From: Datisca glomerata
Taxonomy: Eukaryota > Streptophyta > Magnoliopsida > Cucurbitales > Datiscaceae
Direction: 5' to 3'
DNA: 64,000 nucleotides
Assembly (NCBI GenBank): GCA_003255025.1
Contig: QANY01008571.1
Coordinates: forward strand, 372,001 to 436,000
Within the stretch, counting starts at the first letter, position 1; every line of letters starts with the position of its first letter. The notes beneath the pieces are model-generated. The model did not search any database and was not told the DNA's origin. It was given only the letters and a program-made list of their open reading frames with translations. A program made the translations under genes and the position numbers. Below, one piece after another: positions 11,156 to 23,176 of this stretch.

Positions 11156-11718
11156 TAGAGGTGTGCAAAAACCGAACAAACTGATGTAATCGGACCGGAA
11201 CGGACCGAAACGAATCAAAAATGATCTATTTGATTGACTTTTTAGCTACCTGTGGTTGGTTCGGTCTTGGATTTAAAATAAAATTTTCCTACATTTTTTA
11301 TCGAACAGACTGAACCGACCATTTATCCTCCATATATATATATATATATATATATATTCTGGCAATTCTCTGCTTTTAATTCTTATTTCTCACATTTATC
11401 TCATTTCGCATTTTGCTCATCTCTTTTTAATTTTTAGTTTAAATGTTGTGGTTTAAATTGTGAGTTTTTATTATAATACATAAAGAATTTAAAATTTCAT
11501 GAAACATGTATGATTAAATTTATTTACGGGCCTCTTGGAAAAAAATTATGGTGGACTGTAAGACCCGAGCTAATCGACCAATTATTTTATGATCCGGTCG
11601 GTTTGATTTATAAGCGCATAACTAGTCGGTTCGGTCCTCATTATGACAAAATCGTGAATTTCTGTTTGCTCTAGTTTTTATGTTAAAAATTAGATCGAAC
11701 CGACCATGTGTACCCCTA
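11156..11718. mobile_element. hAT-like non-autonomous element 2
   Basis: The left end TAGAGGTGTGCA and the inverted right end TAGGGGTACACA match at 9 of 12 positions. Subterminal copies of ACCGAAC, CGGACCGGAACGG and GGTTCGGTC are like those of the element at 619. An (AT)n run lies at 11,332-11,356. Eight-bp flanks (GAACATAT and CGATAGAT) do not match clearly, so the insertion is old or the ends have decayed. Confidence 0.5.
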
Positions 11719-13986
11719 CGATAGATCACTTGTTAAAGTCTTGTGGAAAAATTGAGTTTCACTATTTTCAAGCGACAATGTTTCAAATTTTCTTCGTGAA
11801 TTTTCGGTTATGAAGAAGGGAAAATGTTCAAATTAATACACTAAAAACAGAATCACTAGAATAGAGCCAAAAACTGCTCACGTTTGTCATGCATATAATG
11901 TTTCTTTTTTCGTATAATATATTTTAGAAATTATAGCATGGAGATTCACTCCCTTAAAATCTGAAAAAAAATATTTGTATTTCAATATATGGATTATACA
12001 CTTATATACTTTTGAAGGTAATTTTAAAGTATAACAGCCAGTATTATTGTATATACTACTTACAACACACATATATATGAGTATTTATTGACCGATCAAG
12101 TCATAGATTAAATTTTAATTGATAAAATAATATATCAATCATTTACAAGTTGATGATCTACGATTGAACTTCTATCATTCATTAATGATTTATCAAATTA
12201 ATTTGTAAATGATTTATACTTCACTTAATCAAGGAATTCATTTTCCTTTTTTATAATCTTTTAATATGATTCCTTTCAGTTGAAGCTATTTTTCTTTAAT
12301 TTGAAGTTTAGAGTTGCGGTTTTCTTTTTCTCTGGATGTAAACATGATATTTTTTCTCTCTCGAACTAGATGATTTTTAACTAATTCTCAGTGGTCCCTT
12401 CTTTATAAATGTTTAAGTATATATTAGGCTCTACTTCATTAATTTGTCCTCTACATTCTATGTTTTATATATTGAGCTTACCTTTGTGACTATGTGCTCA
12501 ACTATATTCACCAGAGTGTACTTGATTAGAGTATTCAAAATTGTCAAGCATATATCTGTTAATTGGGATAACAAGGTTGGGTTATATGTACAATGTCTTT
12601 CACAACCTCCATCATAAATTTTTATGCTTTCACCTTAAATTTCTAATAGTTCTAAATATTTTCTTCTGTCTTTCTCTGCTTCTAGTGTTATATCTATTAT
12701 TTGTTTTCCTACTTCTGAAGCACACTGATGTTGCATCTTTTTCCAAAATTTCTTACTTTCTTCTTAACAACTTTATTAGAAGCATCTGGACGTTTGCTTT
12801 ATCTATAATAGTGATGACTGATTATCATGTTTAATAATATGTGCCTTTGGCAGGTCTCTGTTGGATACTTCTTTGTGGATCTTGGAATCATTTTTTAGCG
12901 ATACCCCTCTTTAGAGGGATGGAGTATGTAAGTCATCTCTCTAGGCTTGGAGAAAATTATCCTTATATATTTATTTTTGTGTTTTTCTGGTAAAGAGAGA
13001 GAGAGAGAGAAAATTATCCTAATATAATGAGATGATATTATTTTAAATGTTTGTTTGACATTGTTAGTTGGTCAAGGACTATATAGTTTAACACGTTTGT
13101 TTAGCTGCTAACATGTTTTGATTGACTAATTTTTTACAGTTTCTTATTTAGATAGTTCTTAGACATTTTGTTTTAGTTAGGAATTGAATTGGAATTTAAG
13201 TTGGATGACCTTATTGTAGAGTACTTAAGGTAGACAAATCTTTGTAAATTGTTGGTTGGTCGTTAATCATATCTTTGTAAATCATGTTGGCCATGAAAAA
13301 ATGTTTTAAGAGACTGCTTAGTGCATTCATCTCCTACCAAAGAAAATTTAAAGTTGAAATCAAATATGGAATTAATGCAACACACTGAAAATCTTGTTGA
13401 CTTTAATAAGCAACTATTGCAGTTGGTATAATATCTAGCATATTGGTTAAAATCTGTCCTTTCTAATATTTGATGGCTTCTTTTAGAAATTGGTCACACT
13501 ACCTAATTATGCCAGACTCTGTCATTTGCTCCATCTCTAATGATGCCTCATCTTTAAAACATCATAATTGTAGCTGTATGTATATCCTCGTCCCCTGAAT
13601 TTAACTGCAACTTATAAGCAATAGTTCTCCCGTCTAGATAGGTTGATTATTGTGAAAAAGGAAAAAAATTTAAGGTAAAAGAGAAGAAAATAACAGAAAA
13701 GGAAAAAAATGAAAAAAGAAAAAAAGAAAAGAAAAAAGAAAAAGAAAAAACGGAAAAAAAGATCTATGTGGCTTTTAGTTGACAATTATCTATGGGAAAA
13801 CTTATTATGTCTATCTTGAGACTAACATCCACAAGCCAATTTCTCTTGTTTGGGGGATGATGTGTGAAACGTAAAACTCTTTTTGTTTATTTTCTTGATA
13901 TTTATTGTTTCTGAGTTTTCTAATTTAAAAAAAATATTTTTTCCTTTAACTTGTTCTAAATTTTCAACGCAACTTCACATTGTTGT
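11719..13986. other. Unassigned region, possibly interior of CACTA copy 2
   Basis: No clear gene is seen. A (GA)n run lies at 12,991-13,010 and a long purine tract (A with scattered G) at 13,656-13,762. The stretch 12,090-12,240 holds partly inverted AAATCATTTAC motifs, possibly a decayed foldback. The frame 12,541-12,834 is hydrophobic and unrecognised. Sequence continues without a visible border into the CACTA right end. Confidence 0.35.
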
Positions 13987-14871
13987 TTGTTGTCTCAAAT
14001 GCTAGTTGTAGCAAGAGAACGTTCCAGAAAGTTCCAGCAAGAGAAAGTTTCAAAAGTTCCAGCAAGCAAGCCACAAGGTGGTTTTATAGCCAATGACACA
14101 ATAGTTCATAAAGCATCACGAAGGCAGTTACCTGCGCCACCACCTTCTCACCAAGAAAAACCACCAAGTGGACATCCTAGGGTACCTCCAACTTTAGTAC
14201 ATAGTGGCCTGTCAACTCCTCTCCTCTTATGACCAATGGCCCTAGATCCACAAAACTTAAACGGTGTGTTGTAGGATTTGTTTATATGTGAATTTATACT
14301 AGATTTTAGTTTTTTTATAAATTGCTTTTTGCTCTATGTAAAAATCAATATGTAATTATCATTTTGAGATGTGATTTCTAGTAAACAATTATTATGTAAC
14401 AATTTTGACTAATTAAATAAAATGATATGCGATTTTGTTATTTGAGGATATTTTTTGAAAGGTTATTTATTTTTTATATTTGTACAATTGTAAGTATAAA
14501 TAATAAAAAAAAGTTATAAAAATTATTTAATAACATTAACAAAATAATAAGTAATGAAAAATGCTATGAAATACTACAAAATTTATAAAAGCCTATGAAA
14601 GACCTACGATAACATTTATAAAAGATAATGAAAGACCTACGGTAGCATTTATAAAACGTTATGAAAGACCTACTATAACATTTATAAAATGATATGAAAG
14701 GCTTTTGTAGCATTTTTAAATGCTATGAAAAGTATTTGATAGTATTTATAAAATGCTATCACAGGTAGCAGACTTTCAATAACGTCAGTATGGATCAAAT
14801 TTTCGGAAATGCTATCGAAACCCAATGATAGCGTTTTTTGGCTCCTATCGTAGTCTTTTTTTGTTGTAGTG
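13987..14871. mobile_element. CACTA (En/Spm) element, right end, copy 2
   Basis: The inverted terminus reads CACTACAACAAAAAAAGAC, a textbook CACTA end, finishing at 14,871. The frame 13,987-14,232 encodes SKVPASKPQGGFIAND and a proline-rich tail ending at a stop. It matches the homologous stretch of copy 1 and is probably the C-terminus of the element's second (En/Spm-type) gene. The subterminal zone carries 33-bp tandem repeats and the motif CCTATCGTAGTC, related to the GCTATCGTAGCG of copy 1. The left end was not found. Confidence 0.7.
14598..14735. repeat. 33-bp subterminal tandem repeat, four units
   Basis: Units of the form GACCTACGRTARCATTTATA begin at 14,601, 14,634 and 14,667, with a fourth, changed unit at 14,700. 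They lie just inside the CACTA terminus, where En/Spm elements carry transposase-accessory protein binding sites. Confidence 0.8.
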
Positions 14872-17257
14872 GAAAACTTTGTCTACCCCTTAGTTTGTTT
14901 ATAGTATTACTCATATATAATATGTACGTATGTGTATGTAAGAAAAGTGATCTTGAATCTCTCCTTAAAGGTTATCAATAATTTAATTTGAACAATTAGT
15001 GTTTTATTTTAAATGATAGAAATACTTATAAAGAAAAAGAATTTAAAACTATAAACTGTAGTATACTAATGATGAAAACTTATTTTCTATAACACAAAAT
15101 AATTGCCAAGATGAAGATAGAATTTGTTATGTGATTGAAATAAAATAAGAGGATAGGGCTTAAAAGAATAAAGAAAAAGAGGTTGTAATTTCAACAAATA
15201 AAAAGGCAAATTTTATGATGTTTCATTTTTTTGGGGAAAATTATGTTAGTGATATTACTAAAATCAATTCTTAGAGTTGTTCGCAATGTTAGTTTTCCTT
15301 ACTCGACTATTGTAAAGAGGAAAAAGTGTAATCATTGGATATGCTCCTCATCAAGTTCTTCTCAAATTCATTACTAGCTAGCATACCTCTTTCATTCTCA
15401 TATATTGATATGAAACCACATTAACCAATAATAGGTGTCCTTTTTAGTTAAGAATTTTGTTGTTTTGAAAGATTAAAGATGTCATTAGACTCATTACAAT
15501 ATCATAAAAAAATATCTTATTTGAATTTGGACTGTTATTATGCAATTTTTGAATCGTAAAGAATATAATTAGTTCGCCATTGAAAATGAGAAAACTTATA
15601 TTTCGAGTTTAAATAAAAAAAAATGTTTCTTCATTTTGTTGTATAAGATTTCTGTCGTATTCGTTCATATTTTAAAATCGACATCGACAAGTACGTCAAG
15701 TACAACAAATGAAAAAATTTGCTTACAGTATTCCCTTTATGATAACTATTCTAATAAAAGAAAATTAATGTTAATATATACGACAAAACATATAAAGATA
15801 TGCTAAACAATATACGACAAAGTTATTAGCCAAATATCAAAAGATACACTAGACAACATACGACAAAATGCTAAGCAGCGTACGACAAAATGCCCGTTAT
15901 GTCGTTTGTATTCATTGCATTAATCATTATTTAGTTGCAAAAAATGATAAGTTAATGAGAAAGCGGAGAGATCATGGTTGTTATCGCATGCAGTCAAAAT
16001 GAGGTTTTAGCTTCATGAGATCTGTGATTCGATCTCCCAAATTTTTCATTTCCAAATCACACAAAAATAAGAATATGGAAGGACTAAATAGAGATTTTCT
16101 TTTTGCTATAATTTTAACATTTACTAACTTGATCATCTGTATAGACATGCAAAGCTCACTTGGAAACTATTACAAAACTATTTGGACGTTTATATTATTC
16201 AACATATGTACACTCGTATATGTTTTTAATATGGTTCATAAATTCTTTCACAAATTCAGTGCTCGTCAAGAAATAATAAAGATCATTATGTCGTTCTTGT
16301 ATAAGTAATAGCTAAGGAGGAAAAGTAAATGACTTGACATATTTGGAGGTGAGATTTCAGATACCATTAGCATTATTTATAGATGTTAAAAAACTTTGAA
16401 AAGTAACAACAATTGATCAATCTGACCTTTTTCCTTTTGGCTCATTCTATATAATTAACATAATTTATCATTCATACAAAAATTTCAATTAACGGTGAAG
16501 TTGGATCTGAATTTGCTACTGACCCAAGTATCCATAAATGAGGAGAGTCCAAAGGATTGCTGATTATTAAAAAAAACAACAAAAAAGTTTACTTACCATA
16601 AACAAACTCCACCATGCATATGCATGTACCCAAATGGCCGTCAAAGCTTTTCTCTAGCCTAGCCAGCAAGCAAAGAGACCATCATACAATCACAGATTCT
16701 AATCCTCATCTTTTTTTAATCATAAATGTAACTTACCATATTTGAGCTCAAGAGACAATTTTTTCATATAATTATTTTGGCGAAAAATATTAAAAGAATT
16801 TTCTTTATTAATTAGAAGCTTTAGAAAATAGATTAAGTACAATGTAAACCTTTTTAAAATCAATGGTTCAGATCCCGCAAACAAAAACTGTTTAGAAGAT
16901 GAGAAGATTGTGTTCCTTGAGGTAAAAAAAATGCCATTTAACAAATAATTAGTCAACATAAATTAACTGAAGCTGTCTAGACTAGAGCAGCAAAATAAGT
17001 ACCAATTGCACCATGATCTTATTAAAAATAGCTTTAACTAACAAAAGCACGCTGATCTAATACAATTCTTTTTAACTCTTCTTTTATTTAACATCAGAAC
17101 AAAGGACAAAGCCCCACACATACATTTCATATGAGACCCTTACATACATAACACATAACATACACTACTTATTTATGGCACGTGCTAGTGCACGCACGAT
17201 ACATATGACTCTTAGCTACATAGTTAATAAGAACACAAAACGCTTTTGGGATCTTCA
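14872..17257. other. Intergenic AT-rich DNA
   Basis: No gene is supported. The motif ACGACAAA or close variants recurs in 15,780-15,895, usually preceded by TATA or CGT. Frames at 16,015-16,308 and 16,720-16,959 show no family features. The stretch next to the host gene (17,000-17,257) would contain its 3' untranslated region. Confidence 0.35.
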
Positions 17258-18037
17258 TCATGCTGGGAGCTTCATGTCATTCCCACCTGATTCTTCATCC
17301 GGTTTCGAGTTTGAGTCGTTTGGCTTTGCCATTCCCTATTTCACCATTAATAAATAGAGGTTAAAGTTCGAGTCCATCGTTTTTTGCTTTACATGTGTCT
17401 AATACGAGTTTATGGAGGAGCCAACGTGAATGAATTAATTACATATTAAGTTAGTAAGTATTCTGGGGAAACCGAAAATTTTCGGTTGAGAAAGTGAGGG
17501 GGATGAAGGAAAATAACATGTTTTTCTTTGCTGAAATGTATAATGCATCTCTGTTTGCCGGCCTCTGCTGGCTATTTTCAAACTGCTGGATAATGCATTT
17601 AACAAAATCTAATAAACCATTAAGAAATAAAGCATCGAGAGAACGATTTAATTACATTGTTCTCAGCGGTCCTCTTGTGGAATGCTTGCATGGCCGCTAT
17701 TGCCTACAAAACAGGAAAAATTAGCATGCAACAAAAATTGAATATAAGAAATAATAAGCCCATTATATAAAAGAAAATATTGGTGAAAAACATTCCAAAA
17801 CGGATTCAATAAACACCATACCGCAAGATCAAGTTTAGGGACAACAACAATAACAACAAAAGAAACAACAACAACAATAATAAGTAAAAACCAATTCCAT
17901 AAATAAACTATGTTTTAATGCTTTTAAATTAAATCAAACATTACCCTTGCTAAGTCAAATTCCTCCTTGGTTAGGGTCCTAGGCTCTAAGTTGGAGGACA
18001 GTGTCCTCTCCAGCTTAGAAGGCTGATTGTCTTCCAT
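17258..18037 (-). CDS. Three-exon gene for a 72-aa protein of unknown function
   Basis: Minus-strand gene assembled by splice logic. Exon 1 (18,037-17,945) starts at ATG and encodes 31 residues beginning MEDNQPSKLERTLSSNLEPR and ending EEFDLAR. Exon 2 (17,703-17,656) encodes 16 residues, AIAAMQAFHKRTAENN. Exon 3 (17,335-17,258) encodes 25 residues, GMAKPNDSNSKPDEES then GGNDMKLPA, and a TGA. Intron 1 runs AGG|GTAATG to TTTTGTAG|GCA; intron 2 runs AAT|GTAATT to GAAATAG|GGA. All four sites are canonical GT-AG, both introns are phase 0, and the frame stays open across them. The protein is small, hydrophilic and without signal peptide or membrane segment. A TATA box lies about 95 bp upstream of the ATG. 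I do not recognise the family. The exon-intron consistency makes a real gene likely, though an extra small exon in intron 2 cannot be excluded. Confidence 0.7.
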
Positions 18038-18131
18038 TGATTTTCGAGTTTGAGATCTTAGAGAAAACCAAAGAGCAAGAGCAAGAGAGATAAAGTAATG
18101 TATGTGTGCTAGAGAAGATGGGTGTTGGCAC

Positions 18132-18140
18132 TATATATAA
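18132..18140 (-). promoter_or_regulatory. TATA box of the three-exon gene
   Basis: On the minus strand this reads TTATATATA, about 95 bp upstream of the ATG at 18,037. The intervening leader is purine and pyrimidine biased (TCTCTTGCTCTTGC), as in many plant 5' untranslated regions. Confidence 0.6.
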
Positions 18141-18472
18141 TAAGAGAGGAGTGTGATGGTAATTAGCGTAAATAAGAGCAAATGAGCAAGAGGTTAAAGA
18201 AGACAGAGAAGCAAGTTATAACGTGCCGTAGCCCATGGGAGTGTTCCAGACAAGTTTTAACATTTGGATATCACTCTTCGTCTCTAATGTAACCGTCGCC
18301 TTGGCCTAATTATGGATCTCTCTCTGGACTGCTTTATTTTCGTTGTTCACTGCTTTTCTTGTTTTACTTTGTTTCTTCTTGATTTTGAATGTTGAATAAC
18401 TATATTTTATTTATTAAGTTATATAAGTGCATGTTTGGGAAGTGTATTATTCCGCGGGAAGATATTTAATTT

Positions 18473-18979
18473 TAGGTTGATATCCTAAAACCCCTACACT
18501 TTAACTTAAAATCACTCTACTTCCTTAAATTTTGACAACTTTTCTATTGGTCCTCAAAGTTTTCTTCCATCACAAAACTCTCTAACCCAAAATATCGGCC
18601 CAAACGCCATTTAATATGTCATGTGCCATGCACATAATAAAAAAGTTCATCATACCCCTCCGTTCATCAATGAATTGAGAACCCCCTACGTGCCTTGACC
18701 AGAATCATTTTATCCATTTAAATTTTGATATCTTCTCACTGGTCTTTAAAGTTTCTCTATCCATCATAAAACCTCTCTGACCTGAAATATCAGACCAAAT
18801 GTCATTTTATATGTCATATGCCTTGCACATGATAAAAATCTCTATTATACCCATCCATTCATCAAGCCCTTCGCGAACAGAGCTCTCTATCACTTTTTCA
18901 TCTTCCTCTTACACGAACAGAGCCCTTCATCTTCTTCCTTCTTCCTTCTTCCTTCATCTTCTTCCTTCTTCCTCCTTTG

Positions 18980-19017
<38 letters not shown>

Positions 19018-20309
19018 AAACCCAACCCTTCTTCATATTTCTTCCTTCTTCTTCAAAAACCCTAAATTCGTGACCTTCATTTCCTATTTGTGCGTATATC
19101 TCAGAAACGTGGAATATAACACATGAAACGAGTTTTGTTTTATAAGGAAAAATGTCCAATTCATGTAAGTATTTGGAATGTTTTTACTGAATGTGGATAT
19201 AGCTAAGTATTTTGTGAATGGCATTATATTGATGGATATTGCAAATACTTTGTTAAGGATTTGTTCTGTAGGTATTTTGTTAAAGTATTTTATAAAAGAA
19301 CGGAAAAGGGAGTACAACTTTTTTCGGTGAAATGCCGGTTAAATAAAACGACACATATAATACATGTTGGGTGCTAGCCCAATAGCGCGCGTACTTCAAT
19401 TCACACTCTTTCCTCATTTGCGACCTGAGTTCTACTCCCATGTCGTGCAATCTTTTCTTTGAATTTTTTTATTTTCTATGAAAAAGTTGATTTTAAGGAT
19501 TTAACTAGACAATTAAGTGGACATTTACCCTTAGAATATTTTGTTATACAAAATAAATATTTGATAAATAAAAATCTGATATCTAAAATATAATTAATGA
19601 AAATTTTTTATTTTAGTAATTTAATGAACAACTAACTTGACATTTTTGTTCACAATATTTATTATACGAAACAAATATTTGAGAAACAAAAATCCAGTAT
19701 CTAAAAGATAATTAATGATTTTTAATATAAGTTATGTATTAGTGTTGAATAGAAACTAATTTTGTTGTATGGAAATAAGTCCTGATTGAATTTTTCTTAC
19801 ATGTGCTTTTCATAATATTATTTATTATGTCTAAGATTTTTTATCAAATAGAATATTAGAACATCGAAATATTCAGAATGTTTCACTTTCTCAAAAAAAT
19901 TGAAATGGTCACGAAACAGATTTGACTATTATGGAAAGAATAACTCAATTTATACATGAAAGAGAAAAATAAAGATGATTCATACAAACCGAAACCGAAC
20001 TTAGGAGATAAAATTCGAACCGTTGCTGAATCTGGAGGAGCATTTATCAAATTTTTGACAAATCAATGAAGATGGAGAAATGATTGTGGCTGAATTTGGA
20101 TGGAAAAATCATCGGTGTGAGCAGCATATAAGGTTGAAAACACGGATAAAATTGAAAAAAATGGCATGCGCTGAATTAACAAGCACTTGACTGCCGGGGG
20201 ATTGCGTGTGGATGGAGAAACTTTAGGGACTAATAGAATAGAGGTTAAAATTCAGGGGTGTAAACTGATTTTAGGTCAAAGTGTATGATATTCTAAGATA
20301 TTAACCCTA
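18473..20309. mobile_element. Long-TIR element, probably Mutator-like, non-autonomous
   Basis: The outer roughly 75 bp are inverted repeats: the left TAGGTTGATATCCTAAAACC and the inverted right TAGGGTTAATATCTTAGAAT continue through ACACTTTRACYTAAAATCA to CTATTGGTCC / CTATTAGTCC. Two tandem subterminal copies of about 190 bp lie at 18,527-18,685 and 18,716-18,872 (TTAAATTTTGA ... CATTCATCAA). The interior holds a CTT- and CT-rich stretch followed by AAAACCCTAAATTCGTGACC, which looks like a captured plant 5' leader. No transposase frame is seen. A 9-bp target duplication is not evident. Confidence 0.6.
18984..19013. repeat. (CT)n microsatellite
   Basis: An uninterrupted CT run lies inside the long-TIR element, within a wider CTTCTTC-rich leader-like stretch. 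Confidence 0.9.
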
Positions 20310-20765
20310 TAATATATTAGACTAATTTATAGTTTTAATTAAATTGATTCTATGCTATCTCATATATTTAGTATCACATGTAAGGTCGGCTCAAGTTATG
20401 GCAAGTTAGGCTTGGTCCCAGGCCTCCAAGTCTAGAGGAGCCTATTTAAAAAGCCATGCATCTATCTTTTTTCTCTCTTTTTTTAATAGAAAATGCATTA
20501 ATTAAAAAACTCCATTTTTACCTCTATATAAAGAAAAAAAACTATCTTCCCAAACACTAAAGTCATTTGGGGATTTTAGAAAAATCATTTATAGTCTTTC
20601 TGTTTATTATGTTTAGATTGAAAATGCATTTATTATATATTTCTCTTTCTAATTCATTTTTAAAAATTAATTTCTTTCTCCCAAGAATGCTTTCACACAC
20701 ATACACATACAAACACAGCACAAACACAAATATATTACTATTGCATCTCTATAAGGTGACTTTTT
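20310..20765. other. Intergenic; fragment of a possible hAT-related repeat
   Basis: The stretch 20,385-20,450 (TCGGCTCAAGTTATGG, GGCCTCCAAGTC) resembles the GGCCTC-rich edges of some plant repeats but cannot be assigned. No gene is seen. Confidence 0.3.
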
Positions 20766-20964
20766 TTAGAAACTGACAATATATTAAGAAAACTAGTCCA
20801 GCATACAAAGATCCACAACAATGGGATGAACAGAACCAATCCAACAGGAAGAAGAGGAAACAAAAATAGCGCAACAGGCCAGCCTATCAACTACAGAATT
20901 ACATTTACGATGAACATGTTTTATACACAATTAGAAAGAAAAATAAGATCAGACTTAATAGCCT

Positions 20965-21525
20965 CTAACACATTCCCAATTGCAGTACACGGCCGCGAAG
21001 ATGATGAGAGGCAGCACAAGCCTTGCTAGAGTCTATCTCAATGGTATCGATTGAAATGCTATTGTTTCGAGCAAATTTGAGACCTTCAAGAATAGCCATA
21101 CACTCAGCCAAAAAAATATCAAAGGCGTCCTTGTAGAGCTGGCAAGCAACTACCACCGAACTCGTACAATCTCGAATGACCGCACCTAAACCTGTACCTT
21201 TAGGAAAAATTAATGCATCCACGTTCAGTTTAAGGTTACCTGGATCCGGGCGCAACCACTTTCCCTCAATACATCGAACTGCCTTTGAAAATTTAGTTGG
21301 CGGAGGATGGGCTTTGTTCCACTCATGCAGGAAAGTCTCAACATGATCTATGATTTCCTTTCCCTCCATCCCGGAGCCTCTGAACAGCCAAGTATTCTTG
21401 GAGAACCAAACAAACCAACATAAACAAGTCATCAAAGATAGTTGTTGGTGAGGGAGATCAAAGAAGTTTCTCTCCAAAGATAAGGTTTCATTTCTTTTGC
21501 ATCGACAAGGAATGTAAGGCCTCAA
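20965..21525 (-). pseudogene. LINE ORF2 C-terminal RNase H domain
   Basis: The 186-residue frame starts with LCWFVWFSKNTWLF, a linker typical of the segment after zf-RVT (W.IW..RN...F). It continues with LKLNVDALIFPKGTGLGAVI, then LAECMAILEGLKFARN and IEIDSSKA. This is the plant LINE RNase H fold: the first Asp (NVD), the Glu (AEC) and the third acidic position (EID) are all present. The frame is open for most of the domain. It is joined to the RT fingers by a large internal deletion. Confidence 0.85.
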
Positions 21526-21889
21526 AACTAATCAGAACATTATCTGTAGTAAGGTAATTTTTAATGAAGGCACTCTGATTCTCACAGATAATATCAAGGA
21601 GAACATTTTTCAGCCCACAAGCAATAACTTTGGAAACAATTTTATAAATAACATTACACCAACTTATCAATCTAAAATCACCAACAACAGATGGATCAGA
21701 GATTTTAGGGATAAGAGTAATAAAAGTACTATTAATGTCAGACAGATTCATATCATGATTCAGTATATTCAAACGGAAATATATTACCTCATTTCCAATC
21801 AACTCCCAATATTTTTTATAAAAGGCAGCTGATAGCCCATCTAGACTAGAGCTCTTTTGGGGGTGCATTGATTTGATTATTTTCTCCAT
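21488..21889 (-). pseudogene. LINE ORF2 reverse transcriptase, N-terminal fingers
   Basis: The open stretch encodes PQKSSSLDGLSAAFYKKYWE (plant LINE consensus K.PGPDGL...FY...W), then FITLIPKISDPSVVGDFRLI, WCNVIYKIVSKVIA and ENQSAFIK, all classical RT finger motifs. It ends at SFEALHSL, just before where the KLD.SKAYDRVEW catalytic strand should be. The palm with the YADD box, the thumb and the zf-RVT domain are absent: within about 10 codons the frame passes into the RNase H part. Confidence 0.85.
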
Positions 21890-21902
21890 TTCCTCTAGAA
21901 CA

Positions 21903-23176
21903 AAAGGCTTAATTAACTACAGGTTTCATATCATCAGTAACCTTCATGTCAATGTTCCTAAGGATCACGGCCAAATCTTCATCCCTAGGGCCGGTTGAGG
22001 TGAACAAATCATCAAAGTAGGAAATCAAGAGGGAGCAAAGAGAGTCATGATCATCTACAAATTGCCCTCAGTTCCATCAAGCTTCCTTCTCATCATAGAA
22101 GCTTTAACATGAAAGTAGTTTCTATTTGCATCTCCATAATGAAGCTGGTTTATTTTTTCCCTTTGAGACCAATAGATTTCTTCCTAAAATAGAAGCCTAT
22201 TCAACTCATCATGATAAGCCGCTCCCTCATCTTATCCGAGCTCTGATAAATTGCATCTAGCTTACTTTGGCATTATGTAATTTTCTTAGAGAAATTGCCA
22301 TACTTGGCTTTGCTCCAAGCTATCAAAGCCGAGGCACACATATTAAGCCCATTCTGTATATGAAAGGAAACTACATCATATGGCCATATTTGATAATCTG
22401 TCTACATTCACCATCTTGAGTCTATAAATTCTCAAAATGAAATCACTTTTTGCCAAAAGCTTATAAATGTCCATTACCGAGTATATGGATGAATAGGGGC
22501 ATGTGGTATGAGGATAGATAGCCCAGATGGTGGACCATAGCATTTGGAAAAAGTTCAGCCAATCTTGAGAAGTAAATCCCAAGTCAATCATTTCCATCAC
22601 CAATTCATTTCCCTCTCTTTCGTTAGTCCAAGTGTGGATAGGACCTCTAAATGGTAAGCATATCAGCGCGCAATCGTCCAAACACTCCCTGAAATAGTCA
22701 ATAGTTGAATCATGTATCAAAGAACCTCCAATTTTGTCAACATGTGAAGGGATTTTGTTGAAGTCCCCAACTACTAGCTAATGTGCATTCATCAACCCTC
22801 GAAACCTCCTTAATAGATTCCAAGATTGATACCTCGACCCACGGTCATGGTATCCGTAAAACCCAGTTAGTCTCTAAATTGTGCCATTAGAATTTGAAAT
22901 CATCCCATCTATATGTCCCGGTGAGTAAGAATTAAGGGAGAAAGAAAATTTCTCTTTCCATAACAGAGTCATCCCTCCCCTCAAGCCTATTCTCTCAACA
23001 GCAAAACCATATGAAAAATCCAACAAACATTCGATTTTATCAAAACCCTAAAATCCAACTTAGTTTCTAACAAGAGTACACATGTGGGATCTTTTTTGGA
23101 GAGAATTCTCCTTAGAGCTCGGATCACTTGTTGGTTCCCAAACCCCCAGGCGTTCCATCTTAGCAAACTTATTGCG
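21903..23176 (-). pseudogene. LINE ORF2 endonuclease region
   Basis: The minus-strand frame at 23,176-23,060 reads LLRWNAWGFGNQQVIRALRR then PTCVLLLETKL, the N-terminus of the apurinic-type endonuclease (usual form WN.RGLGNPR..RAL, with E in the ETK motif). Bases 22,720-22,376 continue with DYFRECLDDCALICLPFRG and TWTNEREGNE, matching the F.WSN.R late endonuclease motif. Several frameshifts separate the blocks. The endonuclease nicks target DNA to prime reverse transcription; this copy is dead. Confidence 0.75.

Noticed and set aside
17175..17357. Plus-strand 60-codon frame
   Set aside because: Antisense to exon 3 of the three-exon gene, which has better splice and frame support.
19370..19455. 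tRNA-derived SINE
   Set aside because: Phrases such as GACCTGAGTTCTACTCCC recall a B box, but no A box, tail or second copy is present.
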